Below are positions 17,701 through 28,800 of a stretch of DNA of 64,000 nt, piece by piece. Location: the NCBI RefSeq assembly GCF_035946055.1, contig NZ_CP108364.1, forward strand, positions 5,332,001 to 5,396,000, given 5' to 3'. Made by a program: the position numbers and the translations under genes. The stretch is from Streptomyces sp. NBC_01341. GTDB lineage: Bacteria; Actinomycetota; Actinomycetes; Streptomycetales; Streptomycetaceae. The notes beneath the pieces were generated by a model, which saw only the letters and a list, made by a program, of their open reading frames with translations, had not been told where the DNA came from and did no database searches. Position 1 is the first letter of the stretch. The number at the start of each line of letters is the position of its first letter.

Positions 17701-17816
17701 AAGCGGGACGTGGAGCGGGATCAGTTGATCAATAGGGGGGCATGGTCGGCTGGCCCCTCCGCTGCGGAGTGCTTGCGAGGTAAATAGAATATCAGGCTGG
17801 ATGATGATCGTCATCC
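17701..17816. repeat. Direct repeat copy 2
   Basis: This second copy of the 115-bp repeat differs from copy 1 at scattered positions and by one inserted base. Its terminal palindrome is imperfect (GGATGATGATCGTCATCC). The downstream gene it would have served is only a remnant. Together the copies bracket a ~480-bp block of gene fragments. Confidence 0.85.
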
Positions 17817-18156
17817 GTCTTACGGTGCAGTGTTGTGCCGGATGCCGGATGCCGAGGGCTGCGGGGTCTCGAGTGTTCGGTGGCCGTAGGCCGTTCGCTC
17901 CTGCCGCACCTTGTGTGCGGTTTTGGGTGACACCCGTCCCGGGTGGTGTCATCCGCTCGCCGGGGGTGTCGCGCGAACGGTCGACGCATCCGCCGCACCG
18001 GGAGAGACCCGGGCGTCGGCCCGGGGGTGGGCCGGCGGGGAAGCGGCGCCGGGGCCTCTCCGCGGTGTGACCGGCCCGGCCGGCCGGGCGCGTGGGGTTC
18101 GGTGGACCGGACCCCCGGCCGGCCGGACCGGAGTCGGGTGCAACGTAACAGCCTCG
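17817..18156. other. Stretch without a recognisable gene
   Basis: About 340 bp of GC-rich sequence lies between the repeat and the amylase control region. Open frames exist on both strands but have no convincing ribosome binding sites, motifs or codon signal. Palindromic GGCCGGCC-type clusters occur near 18070-18130. I see no gene. Confidence 0.5.
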
Positions 18157-18305
18157 CAATATCTTGCGTAAGTCCTTGCAGGAAGAAATCTCCGGGATTT
18201 CGCGGATGTGAGCGGGACGTTAGCGGGTTGTGTCCAGGGGGTTGACCGGGACTGGTCAGGCTCGTACGGTCTGCCGCACCGAAGGTGTTGCAGTCTTGCT
18301 GCAAG
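18157..18305 (+). promoter_or_regulatory. Amylase promoter with candidate MalR operators
   Basis: A likely promoter is TTGACC (18242-18247), 17 bp, TACGGT (18265-18270). About 18 bp further, TTGCAG tcttg CTGCAA (18288-18304) forms an inverted repeat, with CTTGC-T-GCAAG nested inside it: a good operator placed to block transcription. Farther upstream, CAATATCTTGC at 18157-18167 followed by CTTGCAG at 18175-18181 repeats the arrangement seen between malR and malE. Shared elements suggest MalR control of both loci. Confidence 0.65.
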
Positions 18306-18392
18306 AACCTTCAAAGCCTTGGACGGCACGGCGCGTTGCCACGTGAGGCTGCTCCGCCATCCCCGCACTTCCCCCACCGCAGGAGGAAAGTC

Positions 18393-20099
18393 ATGGCACG
18401 CAGATCCCTGTCTGCCGCGCTCGCCCTCGCCACGGGCGCCGCCGTCCTCGCCATCCCCGCCGGAACCGCCCAGGCCGCGCCGCCCGGCGGGAAGGACGTC
18501 ACCGCGGTGATGTTCGAGTGGAAGTTCGCCTCCGTGGCCAAGGCCTGCACGGACAGCCTCGGGCCCGCCGGCTACGGCTTCGTCCAGGTCTCGCCGCCCC
18601 AGGAGCACATCCAGGGCGGCCAGTGGTGGACCTCGTACCAGCCCGTCAGCTACAGGATCGCCGGCCGGCTCGGTGACCGCGCCGCCTTCGCGAACATGGT
18701 CTCCACCTGTCACGCCGCGGGTGTCAAGGTCATCGCGGACTCGGTCATCAACCACATGTCCGCCGGTTCGGGCACCGGCACCGGAGGGTCCTCGTACAGC
18801 AAGTACGACTACCCGGGCACCTACTCCGTCAACGACATGAACGACTGCCAGGCGCAGATAAGCAACTACGGCGACCGGGCCAACGTCCAGAACTGCGAAC
18901 TGGTCGGCCTGGCGGATCTGGACACCGGCGAGGACTACGTACGCGGCAGGATCGCCGGCTACCTCAACGACCTGCTGTCCCTCGGTGTCGACGGCTTCCG
19001 CATCGACGCCGCCAAGCACATGCCGGCCGCCGACCTCGCGAACATCAAGTCGCGTCTGAGCAACACCGGCGTGTACTGGAAACACGAGGCGATCTACGGC
19101 GCCGGCGAAGCCGTGTCGCCGTCGGAGTACCTCGGCAGCGGTGACGTCCAGGAGTTCCGCTACGCCCGCGGCCTCAAGCAGGTCTTCAACAACGAGAACC
19201 TCGCGAACCTCAGGAACTTCGGCGAGGGCTGGGGCTTCATGGAGTCCGGGAAGTCCGCGGTCTTCGTCGACAACCACGACACCGAGCGCGGCGGTGACAC
19301 GCTGAACTACAAGGACGGCGCCAAGTACACCCTGGCGAGCGTCTTCATGCTGGCCCACCCCTACGGCTCCCCGGACGTCCATTCCGGCTACGAGTGGTCC
19401 GACAAGGACGCCGGCCCGCCCAACGGCGGCCAGGTCAACGCCTGTTACAGCGACGGCTGGAAGTGCCAGCACGCCTGGCGCGAGATCTCCTCCATGGTCG
19501 GCTTCCGCAACGCCGCCCGCGGTCAGGCCGTCTCGAACTGGTGGGACAACGGCGGCGACCAGATCGCGTTCGGCCGAGGCTCCAAGGCCTACGTCGCGAT
19601 CAACTACGAGGGCTCCTCGCTGACCCGGACCTTCCAGACCTCGCTGCCCGCCGGTGACTACTGCGACGTCCAGTCCGGCAAGGGCGTCACCGTCAACGGT
19701 TCCGGGCAGTTCACCGCCACCCTGGGCTCCGGCACGGCCGTGGCCCTGCATGCCGGCGCCCGCACCTGCACCGGCGGCACGGCCCCCGACCCGGGCAACG
19801 GCCAGTCCGGCGCCTCCTTCGGCGTCAACGCCACCACCCAGCCCGGCCAGAACATCTACGTCACCGGCGACCAGGCGGCCCTCGGCAACTGGGCGCCCGG
19901 CAGCGCGCTGAAGCTCGACCCGGCGACGTACCCCGTGTGGAAGCTCGACGTGGCCCTGCCCGCCGGGACCTCGTTCGCCTACAAGTACCTCCGCAAGGAC
20001 GCGAGCGGCAACGTCACCTGGGAGAGCGGTGCCAACCGCACCGCCACCGTGCCGTCCTCCGGCAAGGTCACGCTGACCGCCGACGTCTGGCGCAGCTGA
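18393..20099 (+). CDS. Secreted GH13 alpha-amylase with C-terminal CBM20
   Basis: A 568-residue extracellular alpha-amylase that hydrolyses internal alpha-1,4 bonds of starch. A Sec signal peptide with cleavage after AQA lies at residues 1-28. The catalytic barrel carries [10 protein letters not shown] (nucleophile, about residue 204), KHEAIYG (acid/base, about 233) and VDNHDTERG (about 294-302), in the order typical of actinobacterial (GH13_32-type) amylases. A Thr/Pro/Gly linker leads to a CBM20 starch-binding domain (about 472-568, with [12 protein letters not shown] and VWKLDVALP). The ATG follows a near-perfect AGGAGG. Its promoter carries MalR-type elements, and the pullulanase gene follows 93 bp later. 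Confidence 0.95.
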   Translation: MARRSLSAALALATGAAVLAIPAGTAQAAPPGGKDVTAVMFEWKFASVAKACTDSLGPAGYGFVQVSPPQEHIQGGQWWTSYQPVSYRIAGRLGDRAAFANMVSTCHAAGVKVIADSVINHMSAGSGTGTGGSSYSKYDYPGTYSVNDMNDCQAQISNYGDRANVQNCELVGLADLDTGEDYVRGRIAGYLNDLLSLGVDGFRIDAAKHMPAADLANIKSRLSNTGVYWKHEAIYGAGEAVSPSEYLGSGDVQEFRYARGLKQVFNNENLANLRNFGEGWGFMESGKSAVFVDNHDTERGGDTLNYKDGAKYTLASVFMLAHPYGSPDVHSGYEWSDKDAGPPNGGQVNACYSDGWKCQHAWREISSMVGFRNAARGQAVSNWWDNGGDQIAFGRGSKAYVAINYEGSSLTRTFQTSLPAGDYCDVQSGKGVTVNGSGQFTATLGSGTAVALHAGARTCTGGTAPDPGNGQSGASFGVNATTQPGQNIYVTGDQAALGNWAPGSALKLDPATYPVWKLDVALPAGTSFAYKYLRKDASGNVTWESGANRTATVPSSGKVTLTADVWRS

Positions 20100-20192
20100 C
20101 GCAATCGACCGCGGGCCGGGGACGCGAGGGTGAGCGTCCCCGGCCCGCTCCGCCACACCGCCCGATCCCCGAAAGCCGAGGAGTACCCGCCC

Positions 20193-23100
20193 GTGTCCCG
20201 AACCACCCTCCGCCGGGGAGCCGTCGCCGCACTGTGCGCGGCGCTGCTGCCCGTCGTACCGGCGGCCTCCGCGTCCGCCGCGCCCAGACCCCCGTCCCCG
20301 CCCTCGGACGCGAAACTCGCGAAGGAGCCGGCCAGGCACGACCTGACCCGCGAGCAGTTCTACTTCGTGCTGCCCGACCGGTTCGCGAACGGCGACACCT
20401 CCAACGACCGGGGCGGTCTCACCGGCTCGCGGCTGGAGACCGGCTACGACCCCGCGGACAAGGGGTTCTACCAGGGCGGCGACCTCAAGGGCCTCACCCA
20501 GCGGCTCGACTACATCAAGGGTCTCGGCACCACGGGGATCTGGCTCGCCCCCATCTTCAAGAACCGGCCCGTGCAAGGCACCGGTGACAAGGCCTCGGCC
20601 GGCTACCACGGCTACTGGATCACCGACTTCACCCAGGTCGACCCGCACTTCGGGACCAATGCCGACCTCACGAAGCTGATCGACAAGGCCCACGGCAAGG
20701 GCATGAAGGTCTTCTTCGACGTCATCACCAATCACACGGCCGACACCGTCGACTACGCCGAGAAGAAGTACGGCTACAAGCCCAAGGGCGCCTTCCCGTA
20801 CCTCGATGAGGAAGGCCGGCCGTTCGGCGATGTCCAGGAGATCGCGAAGGTGGACGCCGACTCCTTCCCGTACACCCCCGAGAACAAGGGCAAGAAGGTC
20901 CCGGCCTGGCTCAACGACACCACGATGTACCACAACCGGGGTGACTCGACCTATGCCGGCGAGTCCACCGAGTACGGCGACTTCTCGGGCCTCGACGACC
21001 TGTGGACCGAGCGGCCCGAGGTCGTGTCCGGCATGGAGAAGATCTACGAGAAGTGGGTCCGCGACTTCCGGATCGACGGGTTCCGCATCGACACCGTCAA
21101 GCACGTCGACCTGGACTTCTGGACCCGGTGGGCGACCGCCCTCGACGGATACGCGGCGAAGCACGGCAGGGACGACTTCTTCATGTTCGGCGAGGTCTAC
21201 TCCGCCGACACCGCGATCACCTCGCCGTACGTCACCCGGGGACGCCTCGACGCCACCCTCGACTTCCCCTTCCAGGAAGCCGCCCGGCAGTACGCCTCCC
21301 AGGGCGCCCCGGCGTCGAAGCTCGCCGCCGTCTACGCCGACGACTACCGCTACACCAGCGACCAGGCCAACGCCTACGAGCAGGTGACGTTCCTCGGCAA
21401 CCACGACATGGGCCGCATCGGGACCTTCCTGAAGCAGGACAACCCGGAGGCCGGCGACGCCGAACTCCTGAAGCGCGCCCGCCTCGCCGACGAGCTGATG
21501 TTCCTCGGCCGCGGGAACCCGGTGATCTACTACGGCGACGAGCAGGGTTACACAGGGGCGGGCGGCGACAAGGACGCCCGGCAGACGATGTTCGCCTCGA
21601 AGACCGCCGACTACCTCGACGACGACCAACTGGGCACGGACCGTACGCACGCCTCCGACGCGTTCGACACCTCCCACCCGCTCTACCGGTCCATAGCCGC
21701 CCTCTCGACGCTCACCCGTGAGCACCCGGCTCTGCGCGACGGCACCCAGACCGAGCGCTACGCCAGGAACTCCGTCCACGCCTTCTCGCGAACGGACACC
21801 AGGAAGCCGTACGAGTACGTCGTCGCCTCCAACAACTCCACCCAGGCGAGGACGGTCGAGCTGCCCACCGAGTCGGCGGGCATGACCTTCCGTACGCTGT
21901 ACGGCGGCTCCGGCACCGTGCGCAGCGCCGCCGACAGGACCGTCGAGGTCACCGTGCCCGCGCTGTCCAGCATCGTGCTCCGCGCCGACAAGCCGCTCGG
22001 CACCCCCGCCACCAGGCCCTCGATCGCCCTCAAGGCGCCGGCCGCCGGAGCGACCGGCACCGTCGAGATCAGTGCCGAGGTGGACGGCGGGGACCTGAAC
22101 CGCGTCGTGTTCGCCGCGCAGACCGGCAACGGGATGTGGACCACCCTCGGCTCAGCCGACCACGCCCCGTACAAGGTCACCCAGCACCTGGACGACTCGG
22201 TGAAGGCCGGGACCCCGCTGCGCTACAAGGCCGTCGTCATCGACCGCGCGGGACGCACCGTGAGCGCTGTGGCCTCCACGACCGCCGGCCAGGCCCCGCC
22301 CGTCCCGAAGCCCGTCGCCGTCGACCGCGACCAGGCCGTCGTCCACTACAGGCGCGCGGACGGCGACTACGACGGCTGGCAGCTGAAGTCCGGTGACGTG
22401 ACCGCCGATTTCGTCGGGCGCGACGCCTACGGCGCCTTCGCCTGGATCGACCTGGAGGAAGGCGCCTCCTCGGTGCCGTACACCGTCGAGAAGGACGGCA
22501 CGGCCGACGGGCCCGAGCGGACCGTCGACCTCGGGAGGACCGGCCAGGTCTGGATCGAGCAGGGCAAGGACGAGCAGTCCGCCGAGGCCCCCGAAGCCCC
22601 TCCCCAGGACACCTCCAAGGCGGTCCTGCACTACCACCGGGCCGACGGCGACTACGCGGGCTGGGGCCTGCACACCTGGACCGGGGCTGCCGCGCCCACG
22701 GACTGGGCCAAGCCACTGGAGCCGGCGAGGACCGACGCGTACGGCGTGACCTTCGAGGTCCCCCTCACCGACGGCGCCACCTCGCTGAGCTACATCCTCC
22801 ACAAGGGCGACGAGAAGGACCTCCCCAGCGACCAGTCCCTCGACCTCGCCTCCTACGGACACGAGGTCTGGATGCTGGGTGGCAAGCCCGGCTACCTGCT
22901 GCCGCAGACGGGCGGCGCCCCGACGCCCGACCTCACCAAGGCCGAAGCCCAGTGGATCGACGCGAACACCGTCGTCTGGAAGGTGAAGGCCACCGACGCC
23001 ACCAGCCAGCAGCTCGTGTACGCGGAGAAGGGCGGCATCTCGGTCGTCGACGGCGCCCTGTCCGACGAGGGGCGGTGGCTGCGCCTCGGCGCCACCGCCC

Positions 23101-25499
23101 TCACCGACGCCCAGAAGGCGAAGTACCCGCACCTCGAGGACTACCCGGCCTTCGCCGTCGACACCCGGGACCGGGACCGCGTCCGTGAGTCCCTGCGCGG
23201 CCAGCTGATCGCCACCCAGCGCGCCGCCAACGGCGCCCTCCTGGCCGCCACCGGCGTACAGATCGCCGGGGTCCTGGACGAGCTCTACGGGAAGGCGGCG
23301 AGCGGCGCCGCCCTCGGCCCGGTCTTCCGCAAGGGCGGCCCGACGCTCTCCGTCTGGGCACCCACCGCCCGCACGGTCTCGCTCGAACTCGACGGCAGGA
23401 CCGTCCCGATGCGGCGCGACGACCGCACCGGCGTCTGGTCGGTCACCGGCAAGAAGTCCTGGACGGGCAAGCCCTACCGCTACGCCGTCCAGGTCTGGGC
23501 CCCCACCGTCCAGAAACTGGTCACCAACAAGGTCACCGACCCCTACTCCACCGCCCTGACCGCCGACTCCGCCCGCAGCCTCGTCGTCGACCTCGACGAC
23601 CCGGCGCTGGCACCACGCGGATGGTCCGGCCTGAAGAAGCCCGCCGCCGTCCCGCTGCGCAACGCGCAGATCCAGGAACTCCAGGTCCGCGACTTCTCGA
23701 TCACGGACTCCACGTCCAAGCACCCGGGCGAGTACCTGGCCTTCACCGACACCCGGTCCGACGGCATGAAGCACCTCAAGGAGCTCGCCGGTTCCGGCAC
23801 CAGCTACGTACACCTGCTGCCCGTCTTCGACATCGGGACCATCCCCGAGAAGAGGGCCGACCGGCAGCAGCCCGCCTGCGACCTGACCGTCTACGCCCCC
23901 GGCTCCGAGGAGCAGCAGGCCTGCGTCGCGAAGACCGCGGCCAAGGACGGCTTCAACTGGGGCTACGACCCCCTGCACTACACCGTTCCCGAGGGCGGCT
24001 ACGCCTCCGACCCGGACGGCACGAAGCGCACCGTCGAATTCCGGCAGATGGTCCAGGGGCTCAACGGCGCCGGACTGCGGACCGTGATGGACGTGGTCTA
24101 CAACCACACCGTCGCGGCCGGCCAGGACGACAAGTCCGTCCTCGACAGGATCGTCCCCGGCTACTACCAGCGGCTCCTTGAGGACGGCACGGTCGCCACC
24201 TCGACCTGCTGCGCCAACACCGCGACCGAGAACACCATGATGGGCAAGCTCGTCGTCGACTCGGTCGTCACCTGGGCCAGGGAGTACAAGGTCGACGGCT
24301 TCCGCTTCGACCTCATGGGACACCACCCCAAGGCCAACATCCTCGCGGTCCGCAAGGCCCTCGACGCGCTCACCGTCGCCAGGGACGGCGTCGACGGCAA
24401 GAAGATCATCCTGTACGGCGAGGGCTGGAACTTCGGTGAGATCGCCGACGACGCCCGCTTCGTCCAGGCCACCCAGAAGAACATGGCCGGCACCGGCATC
24501 GCCACCTTCTCCGACCGGGCCCGCGACGCCGTGCGCGGCGGCGGCCCCTTCGACGAGGACCCCCGGGTCCAGGGCTTCGCCTCCGGCCTCTACACCGACC
24601 CCAACACCTCACCCGCCAACGGCACCGAGGCCGAGCAGAAGGCCCGGCTCCTCCACTACCAGGACCTGATCAAGGTCGGCCTCACCGGCAACCTCGCCGA
24701 CTACACCTTCACCGACACCCGGGGCCGCACGGTCAGGGGATCGGCCGTCGACTACAACGGGGCTCCCGCCGGATACGCGGCGGTACCCGGCGACGCACTC
24801 GCCTACGCCGACGCCCACGACAACGAGACGCTCTACGACGCCCTCGCCTTCAAGCTCCCGGCCGGCACCCCGGCCGCGGACCGCGCCCGCATGCAGGTGC
24901 TGGCCATGGCGACGGCGGCACTCTCCCAGGGGCCCGCGCTCTCCCAGGCGGGCACCGACCTGCTGCGCTCCAAGTCGCTGGACCGCAACTCCTACGACAG
25001 CGGCGACTGGTTCAACGCGCTGCACTGGGACTGCCGCAAGGGCAACGGCTTCGGCCGGGGGCTGCCGCCCGCCGCCGACAACAAGGACAAGTGGTCCTAC
25101 GGCAAGCCGCTGCTCACCTCCGCCGCGCTCAGCCCCGGGTGCGCGCAGATCACGGGCGCGTCCGCCGCCTACCAGGACCTGCTCACCATCCGGACCACGG
25201 AGCAGGAGTTCGGCCTCACCACAGCGGCCGAGGTGCAGGACGCCCTGTCCTTCCCGCTCTCCGGCGCGGACGAGACGCCCGGCGTGATCACCATGCGGCT
25301 GGGCGGGCTCGTCGTCGTCATGAACGCAACCCCGGGCACGCAGAACCAGGTCGTCCCCGGCCTGGCCGGAAAGTCCTACGCCCTGCACCCCGTGCAGGCG
25401 GCAGGAGCCGACCCCACGGTCAAGAAGGCCGCGTACGAAGGGAAGTCGGGCAGCTTCACCGTGCCGGGACGCACGGTCGCCGTGTTCTCCGCGCGCTGA
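20193..25499 (+). CDS. pulA: Giant secreted bifunctional alpha-amylase/pullulanase
   Basis: A 1768-residue exported enzyme with two full GH13 catalytic modules. After the signal peptide ([12 protein letters not shown]), the N-terminal module carries [10 protein letters not shown] (about 296), FGEVYSAD (about 332) and GNHDMG (about 404-409). Two CBM41-like starch-binding repeats follow ([14 protein letters not shown] near 713, [14 protein letters not shown] near 812). The C-terminal pullulanase half has CBM48-type and barrel segments with [11 protein letters not shown] (about 1369), GEGWNFGE (about 1410) and [11 protein letters not shown] (about 1541). It would cut both alpha-1,4 and alpha-1,6 bonds. 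The GTG start has GAGGAG eight bases upstream; the longer frame has no better start. Likely co-transcribed with the amylase. Confidence 0.93.
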   Translation: MSRTTLRRGAVAALCAALLPVVPAASASAAPRPPSPPSDAKLAKEPARHDLTREQFYFVLPDRFANGDTSNDRGGLTGSRLETGYDPADKGFYQGGDLKGLTQRLDYIKGLGTTGIWLAPIFKNRPVQGTGDKASAGYHGYWITDFTQVDPHFGTNADLTKLIDKAHGKGMKVFFDVITNHTADTVDYAEKKYGYKPKGAFPYLDEEGRPFGDVQEIAKVDADSFPYTPENKGKKVPAWLNDTTMYHNRGDSTYAGESTEYGDFSGLDDLWTERPEVVSGMEKIYEKWVRDFRIDGFRIDTVKHVDLDFWTRWATALDGYAAKHGRDDFFMFGEVYSADTAITSPYVTRGRLDATLDFPFQEAARQYASQGAPASKLAAVYADDYRYTSDQANAYEQVTFLGNHDMGRIGTFLKQDNPEAGDAELLKRARLADELMFLGRGNPVIYYGDEQGYTGAGGDKDARQTMFASKTADYLDDDQLGTDRTHASDAFDTSHPLYRSIAALSTLTREHPALRDGTQTERYARNSVHAFSRTDTRKPYEYVVASNNSTQARTVELPTESAGMTFRTLYGGSGTVRSAADRTVEVTVPALSSIVLRADKPLGTPATRPSIALKAPAAGATGTVEISAEVDGGDLNRVVFAAQTGNGMWTTLGSADHAPYKVTQHLDDSVKAGTPLRYKAVVIDRAGRTVSAVASTTAGQAPPVPKPVAVDRDQAVVHYRRADGDYDGWQLKSGDVTADFVGRDAYGAFAWIDLEEGASSVPYTVEKDGTADGPERTVDLGRTGQVWIEQGKDEQSAEAPEAPPQDTSKAVLHYHRADGDYAGWGLHTWTGAAAPTDWAKPLEPARTDAYGVTFEVPLTDGATSLSYILHKGDEKDLPSDQSLDLASYGHEVWMLGGKPGYLLPQTGGAPTPDLTKAEAQWIDANTVVWKVKATDATSQQLVYAEKGGISVVDGALSDEGRWLRLGATALTDAQKAKYPHLEDYPAFAVDTRDRDRVRESLRGQLIATQRAANGALLAATGVQIAGVLDELYGKAASGAALGPVFRKGGPTLSVWAPTARTVSLELDGRTVPMRRDDRTGVWSVTGKKSWTGKPYRYAVQVWAPTVQKLVTNKVTDPYSTALTADSARSLVVDLDDPALAPRGWSGLKKPAAVPLRNAQIQELQVRDFSITDSTSKHPGEYLAFTDTRSDGMKHLKELAGSGTSYVHLLPVFDIGTIPEKRADRQQPACDLTVYAPGSEEQQACVAKTAAKDGFNWGYDPLHYTVPEGGYASDPDGTKRTVEFRQMVQGLNGAGLRTVMDVVYNHTVAAGQDDKSVLDRIVPGYYQRLLEDGTVATSTCCANTATENTMMGKLVVDSVVTWAREYKVDGFRFDLMGHHPKANILAVRKALDALTVARDGVDGKKIILYGEGWNFGEIADDARFVQATQKNMAGTGIATFSDRARDAVRGGGPFDEDPRVQGFASGLYTDPNTSPANGTEAEQKARLLHYQDLIKVGLTGNLADYTFTDTRGRTVRGSAVDYNGAPAGYAAVPGDALAYADAHDNETLYDALAFKLPAGTPAADRARMQVLAMATAALSQGPALSQAGTDLLRSKSLDRNSYDSGDWFNALHWDCRKGNGFGRGLPPAADNKDKWSYGKPLLTSAALSPGCAQITGASAAYQDLLTIRTTEQEFGLTTAAEVQDALSFPLSGADETPGVITMRLGGLVVVMNATPGTQNQVVPGLAGKSYALHPVQAAGADPTVKKAAYEGKSGSFTVPGRTVAVFSAR

Positions 25500-25596
25500 C
25501 GGCCCGGGCACCGGCCGGAACCGCCTTGTGCGGCCAAGACGATCGGGGAAAGCTGAGGTCCCACAGCCCGACCGCACCCGCACCCAGGAGCGCCAG

Positions 25597-25947
25597 ATGC
25601 CGCAGATCACCGTCGACTACTCCGCCGAGCTCGACGACGGCTTCGACCGACGCGGCTTCGCCCTCGCCCTCCACCCGATGGTCGCCGAGACCGTCACCAC
25701 GAAGATCCCCAGCTGCAAGACCCGCTTCCGCCGCGTCGAGGAGTCCGTCGTCGGGGACGCCCCGGCGGGCGACGCGATCGTGCACGTCGAGGTCGCGCTG
25801 CTGGCCGGCCGCACCCCCGAGCTCAAGGAACGGCTCGCCGAGGCGATCCTGGGCCTGCTGGCCGGCCACCTGAAGCCGGCCGACGGCCTGGTCGTCCACA
25901 CCTCTGCCGAGACCAGGGACCTCGACCCGTCCTACGCCAAGCGCTGA
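25597..25947 (+). CDS. 5-carboxymethyl-2-hydroxymuconate isomerase-like protein (tautomerase superfamily)
   Basis: A 116-residue protein starting MPQITVDYS. The proline exposed after removal of methionine is the catalytic base of tautomerases, and the fold and length match the CHMI family (AELDDGFDRRGFA, HVEVALLAGRTPELKE). CHMI acts in homoprotocatechuate degradation, but no other gene of that pathway is nearby, so the substrate is open. A clear CAGGAG ribosome binding site supports this ATG over an upstream in-frame one. It is convergent with a TetR gene whose stop is only a few bases away. Confidence 0.8.
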   Translation: MPQITVDYSAELDDGFDRRGFALALHPMVAETVTTKIPSCKTRFRRVEESVVGDAPAGDAIVHVEVALLAGRTPELKERLAEAILGLLAGHLKPADGLVVHTSAETRDLDPSYAKR

Positions 25948-25951
25948 GGGC

Positions 25952-26674
25952 TCAGGACCGCCGCTGCGGCGGCACCACCGGCACGGCGGGCGCCAGGGCG
26001 GCGAGCCGCGAGAGCAGCTCGTCGAACGGGCCGTCCGCCGGTTCCTGGGCGAAGACCCGCAGCATGATGCCGGCCATCTCCTGGTCGTACGCGGCGCTCA
26101 CCGACGCGAGCGCCGCGAAGTCGTGCACCAGCTGCAACTCCAGCTCCGCACGCGGGATGCGTTTCCCGTCCAGCCAGAGCAGCGCCGTCGACTCGGCCAG
26201 CGACACCCAGGACCGCACGACCAGTTCGAGCCGCGCGGGCGGCGACGGCACACCGAGGTGCGCGACGATCTGCTCGTACGCCGCCTGCCGCACCCCGTCG
26301 ACGAGGGCGTCCGCCGTGGACGAACCACCCGCGGGGCCCCCACGCATCAGTGCGGCGAAGCCCGGCCCGTGCTCCTCGACGAAGTCGAAGAACCGCTGCA
26401 TCACCCGGATCAGCCTGGCCCCCAGCGGACCTTCGTGCGCTTCCAGGAAACGGCCGGCCAGCTCGTCCGCCGCCCGCTTCAGCGCGGCCTCGTACAGGCT
26501 CCGCTTGCCGGGGAAGTAGTGATAGACGAGCGGGCGCGAGATGCCGGCCGCCCCAGCGATCTCGTCGATCGACACGTCGTCGGGCGAGCGGTGGCTGAAC
26601 AACTCCAGCGCGACGCCGATCAGCTGGGCCCTGCGTTCATCGACGCCCATCCTGCGCCGCACACCGGTCGTCAT
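25952..26674 (-). CDS. TetR/AcrR family transcriptional regulator
   Basis: A 240-residue repressor with a typical N-terminal helix-turn-helix (SIDEIAGAAGISRPLVYHYF followed by PGKRSLYEAAL, about residues 33-65) and a helical ligand domain. The start is placed at MTTGVRRRMG; the downstream MGVDERR is an alternative, and no strong ribosome binding site distinguishes them. No ligand can be inferred. The gene tail-to-tail neighbour is the tautomerase-like gene; upstream lies a large protein gene on the same strand about 90 bp away. Confidence 0.85.
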   Translation of the reverse strand: MTTGVRRRMGVDERRAQLIGVALELFSHRSPDDVSIDEIAGAAGISRPLVYHYFPGKRSLYEAALKRAADELAGRFLEAHEGPLGARLIRVMQRFFDFVEEHGPGFAALMRGGPAGGSSTADALVDGVRQAAYEQIVAHLGVPSPPARLELVVRSWVSLAESTALLWLDGKRIPRAELELQLVHDFAALASVSAAYDQEMAGIMLRVFAQEPADGPFDELLSRLAALAPAVPVVPPQRRS

Positions 26675-26764
26675 GCCGGACAGCCTAACGGGGGTGGCTG
26701 TCTGCAGGTCCGCCACCTTCACCAGGCGGTTCCGAGGCCGGGCGGAGCGGCGGTCACCCTGTGG

Positions 26765-28690
26765 TCAGCGAAGAGCGCCCACCCGGCTGCCGTCCGCCAG
26801 CACTCCCGCCAGCCGCGCCCGGTCGCCCTCCCTGGCCGGCAGCGCCAGCAGCCTTCCGTCGGTCCGGCCCCGCACCCCGCCCGCCGCCGAGAGTGAGGCG
26901 AACTGCCGGGAGCCCGCGGCCAGTACGTACCACCGCCCGCCGTCCGACTTCCACAGCACGCCCGCCAGCACCCGCGGCCTGCGCATCCCGCAGTCCGGCG
27001 AGTCCTCGGCGCGCGCCGCGACCGCACCCGGGGCCCCGGCCCCGCCCGACAGCTCGGGCGGGGCCTGGAACTGCGCCAGGACCCTGCTCCCCGTGCCCCG
27101 CCAGGTGTCCGCCCTGGTGCACAGCCACTGTGCGGCCCCTTCTCCTTCCGGGAGCTGCTGTCGCGCGTACGCCCAGGAGTTCACCGAACGGACGCCGTGG
27201 GACCGCACCGCCGGGAGCAGGCACGCCGTGCGCGCCCAGCTCTCCCGCTCGGCCCGGCCCGACACGTCGTGCGGAGCTGACGGCGCCCCCGACGTGAGCC
27301 GGGCCGGGGTGAGTTCACCGAGGTCCGTCATCAGCCGTGCGGCCGTGCCGTCCCGCACCTCCAGCGCCTGCCAGGACCGGCAGTCCGCCCGGCCCTCCTC
27401 CCGCGGCTCCGGCACCGCCACCGGGTCCGTCACCCCGTGCCGGTCCAGAGCCAGCGCCCGCGGCGCCCGGAGCGGTGCGAGCAGATCGCGTACGGCGGCC
27501 TCGCGCACCCAGGGCGCGGTCAGATAGCGGATCCGGCCGTCCCGGCGCTGCACCACCAGCGCACTGGCCGACACGGCGTCCGCACCGTCCACCCGGGCGA
27601 AGTCCAGCGCCGCACCCCCGGCCGGATCGGCGTTGCGCGGTTCGGCGTAACGCACCACGCGCAGACCGTCGTGGAACAGGACCACCGCCGCCCGGCCCAC
27701 CTCGCCCGCGTAGAGCAGCTGCGGAGGGCCCATCGGGGGCCCGTCGGGTGTCCCGGGCGTCGCGGACGCGGCCACCGCCGGCCCCGGCCGCGCCCACGCG
27801 GCGAGGGCGCGGCGCAGCAGCCGGCTGTCCCCGGTCCGGTCGCCGCGCGTCGGCCACACGGTGAAATCCGTACGCTCCGAGCCCCGCCAGAGCCCGGCCG
27901 GTACCCTGCGCAGCGCGGCGGGGTCCAGGGCCCGCTGGGCGGAGTGGTGCAGGGAGTAGAGCGGCGCGGAGGCGGGACCCGGGCCGCCCAGGCCGTCCCC
28001 CGGGGCGAGCAGAAGCGTCCCGCAGACGACCACGGCCCCGAGCCCGGCCAGGACGGCCCGCCCGCGCCGCGCGCGTCGGGCCGCGTCGGGCGGCCTGACC
28101 TGGAGCGAGCACGGGTCGAACTCCGGCGAGGCAAGCAGCGCGTACGGCGCCGTGAGTGCGTCGGCCTCCAGCAGCGCGGCCCGCGGGTCCGCGACACCTG
28201 CCGCTTCGAGCACCCCGCACACCTCGGCGTCGTCGAGCCCCTCCAGCCCGCGGAGTACGTGCGCGGCCCGGGAGGGCCCCGAGACACCGGCCAGCGCCTG
28301 CTCCAGGGCCAGTTCCTCCGCCCCGCACGAGTGCGGGAACAGCCGCAGCCCCCACACCTGCGGCACCAGCGGAGGGAACTGCGCCCGGCGGGGCCGGGCG
28401 AACCTCAGCAACGGCAGCCCGGCCTCCAGCGCGGAGCGCACCACCCGGAGCCGTACGTACGCGTACGCGTGACCCGGGTCCGCGCCCTCCCCGGCGGCCA
28501 GGGCCCGCTGCGCCAGCCAGTGGGCCGACACGACACGGCGGTTGCGGCCCAGCGAGGGGGCCAGCACGAGGTAGGCGACCCGGACCAGGCGCGCGTAGTG
28601 CTCGGCGGGCGCGGCCTCGGTCCGGTCCGGGACGGCCGGTGTCGCGAACGGGCGGCCGGCAGGCGGCGGTACTGCTCGCTGAGGGGGCAT
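26765..28690 (-). CDS. Large single-pass membrane protein with sigma-factor-like N-terminal region
   Basis: A 641-residue protein of unknown function, apparently of a streptomycete-specific type. Residues 30-70 (ARLVRVAYLVLAPSLGRNRR) and 145-165 (VLRGLEGLDDAEVCGVLEAA) resemble regions 2 and 4 of ECF sigma factors, but the DNA-binding parts look degenerate. One membrane span is predicted at about 211-229 (AVLAGLGAVVVCGTLLLAP). The large C-terminal part, with several well-separated cysteines, would be extracytoplasmic. I do not recognise an enzymatic motif. The coding frame shows strong G/C third-position bias throughout and starts at an ATG close to the divergent lipoprotein gene. Confidence 0.7.
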   Translation of the reverse strand: MPPQRAVPPPAGRPFATPAVPDRTEAAPAEHYARLVRVAYLVLAPSLGRNRRVVSAHWLAQRALAAGEGADPGHAYAYVRLRVVRSALEAGLPLLRFARPRRAQFPPLVPQVWGLRLFPHSCGAEELALEQALAGVSGPSRAAHVLRGLEGLDDAEVCGVLEAAGVADPRAALLEADALTAPYALLASPEFDPCSLQVRPPDAARRARRGRAVLAGLGAVVVCGTLLLAPGDGLGGPGPASAPLYSLHHSAQRALDPAALRRVPAGLWRGSERTDFTVWPTRGDRTGDSRLLRRALAAWARPGPAVAASATPGTPDGPPMGPPQLLYAGEVGRAAVVLFHDGLRVVRYAEPRNADPAGGAALDFARVDGADAVSASALVVQRRDGRIRYLTAPWVREAAVRDLLAPLRAPRALALDRHGVTDPVAVPEPREEGRADCRSWQALEVRDGTAARLMTDLGELTPARLTSGAPSAPHDVSGRAERESWARTACLLPAVRSHGVRSVNSWAYARQQLPEGEGAAQWLCTRADTWRGTGSRVLAQFQAPPELSGGAGAPGAVAARAEDSPDCGMRRPRVLAGVLWKSDGGRWYVLAAGSRQFASLSAAGGVRGRTDGRLLALPAREGDRARLAGVLADGSRVGALR

Positions 28691-28800
28691 GTTCAGCAGA
28701 ACGAGCGAATGGTGCGATGGTCACTCCGGCACGCGCGCCTCCGGGAGCGGGTTGCGCGGTTTCCCCGCGCCGGGTGGTACCACCGGGGCACGATGGCCGG

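Noticed and set aside
17680-18159. A 159-codon reverse-strand frame crossing repeat copy 2
   Set aside because: It is Pro/Arg/Gly-rich with no motif, no ribosome binding site and no similarity to neighbours; it looks like GC-driven chance.
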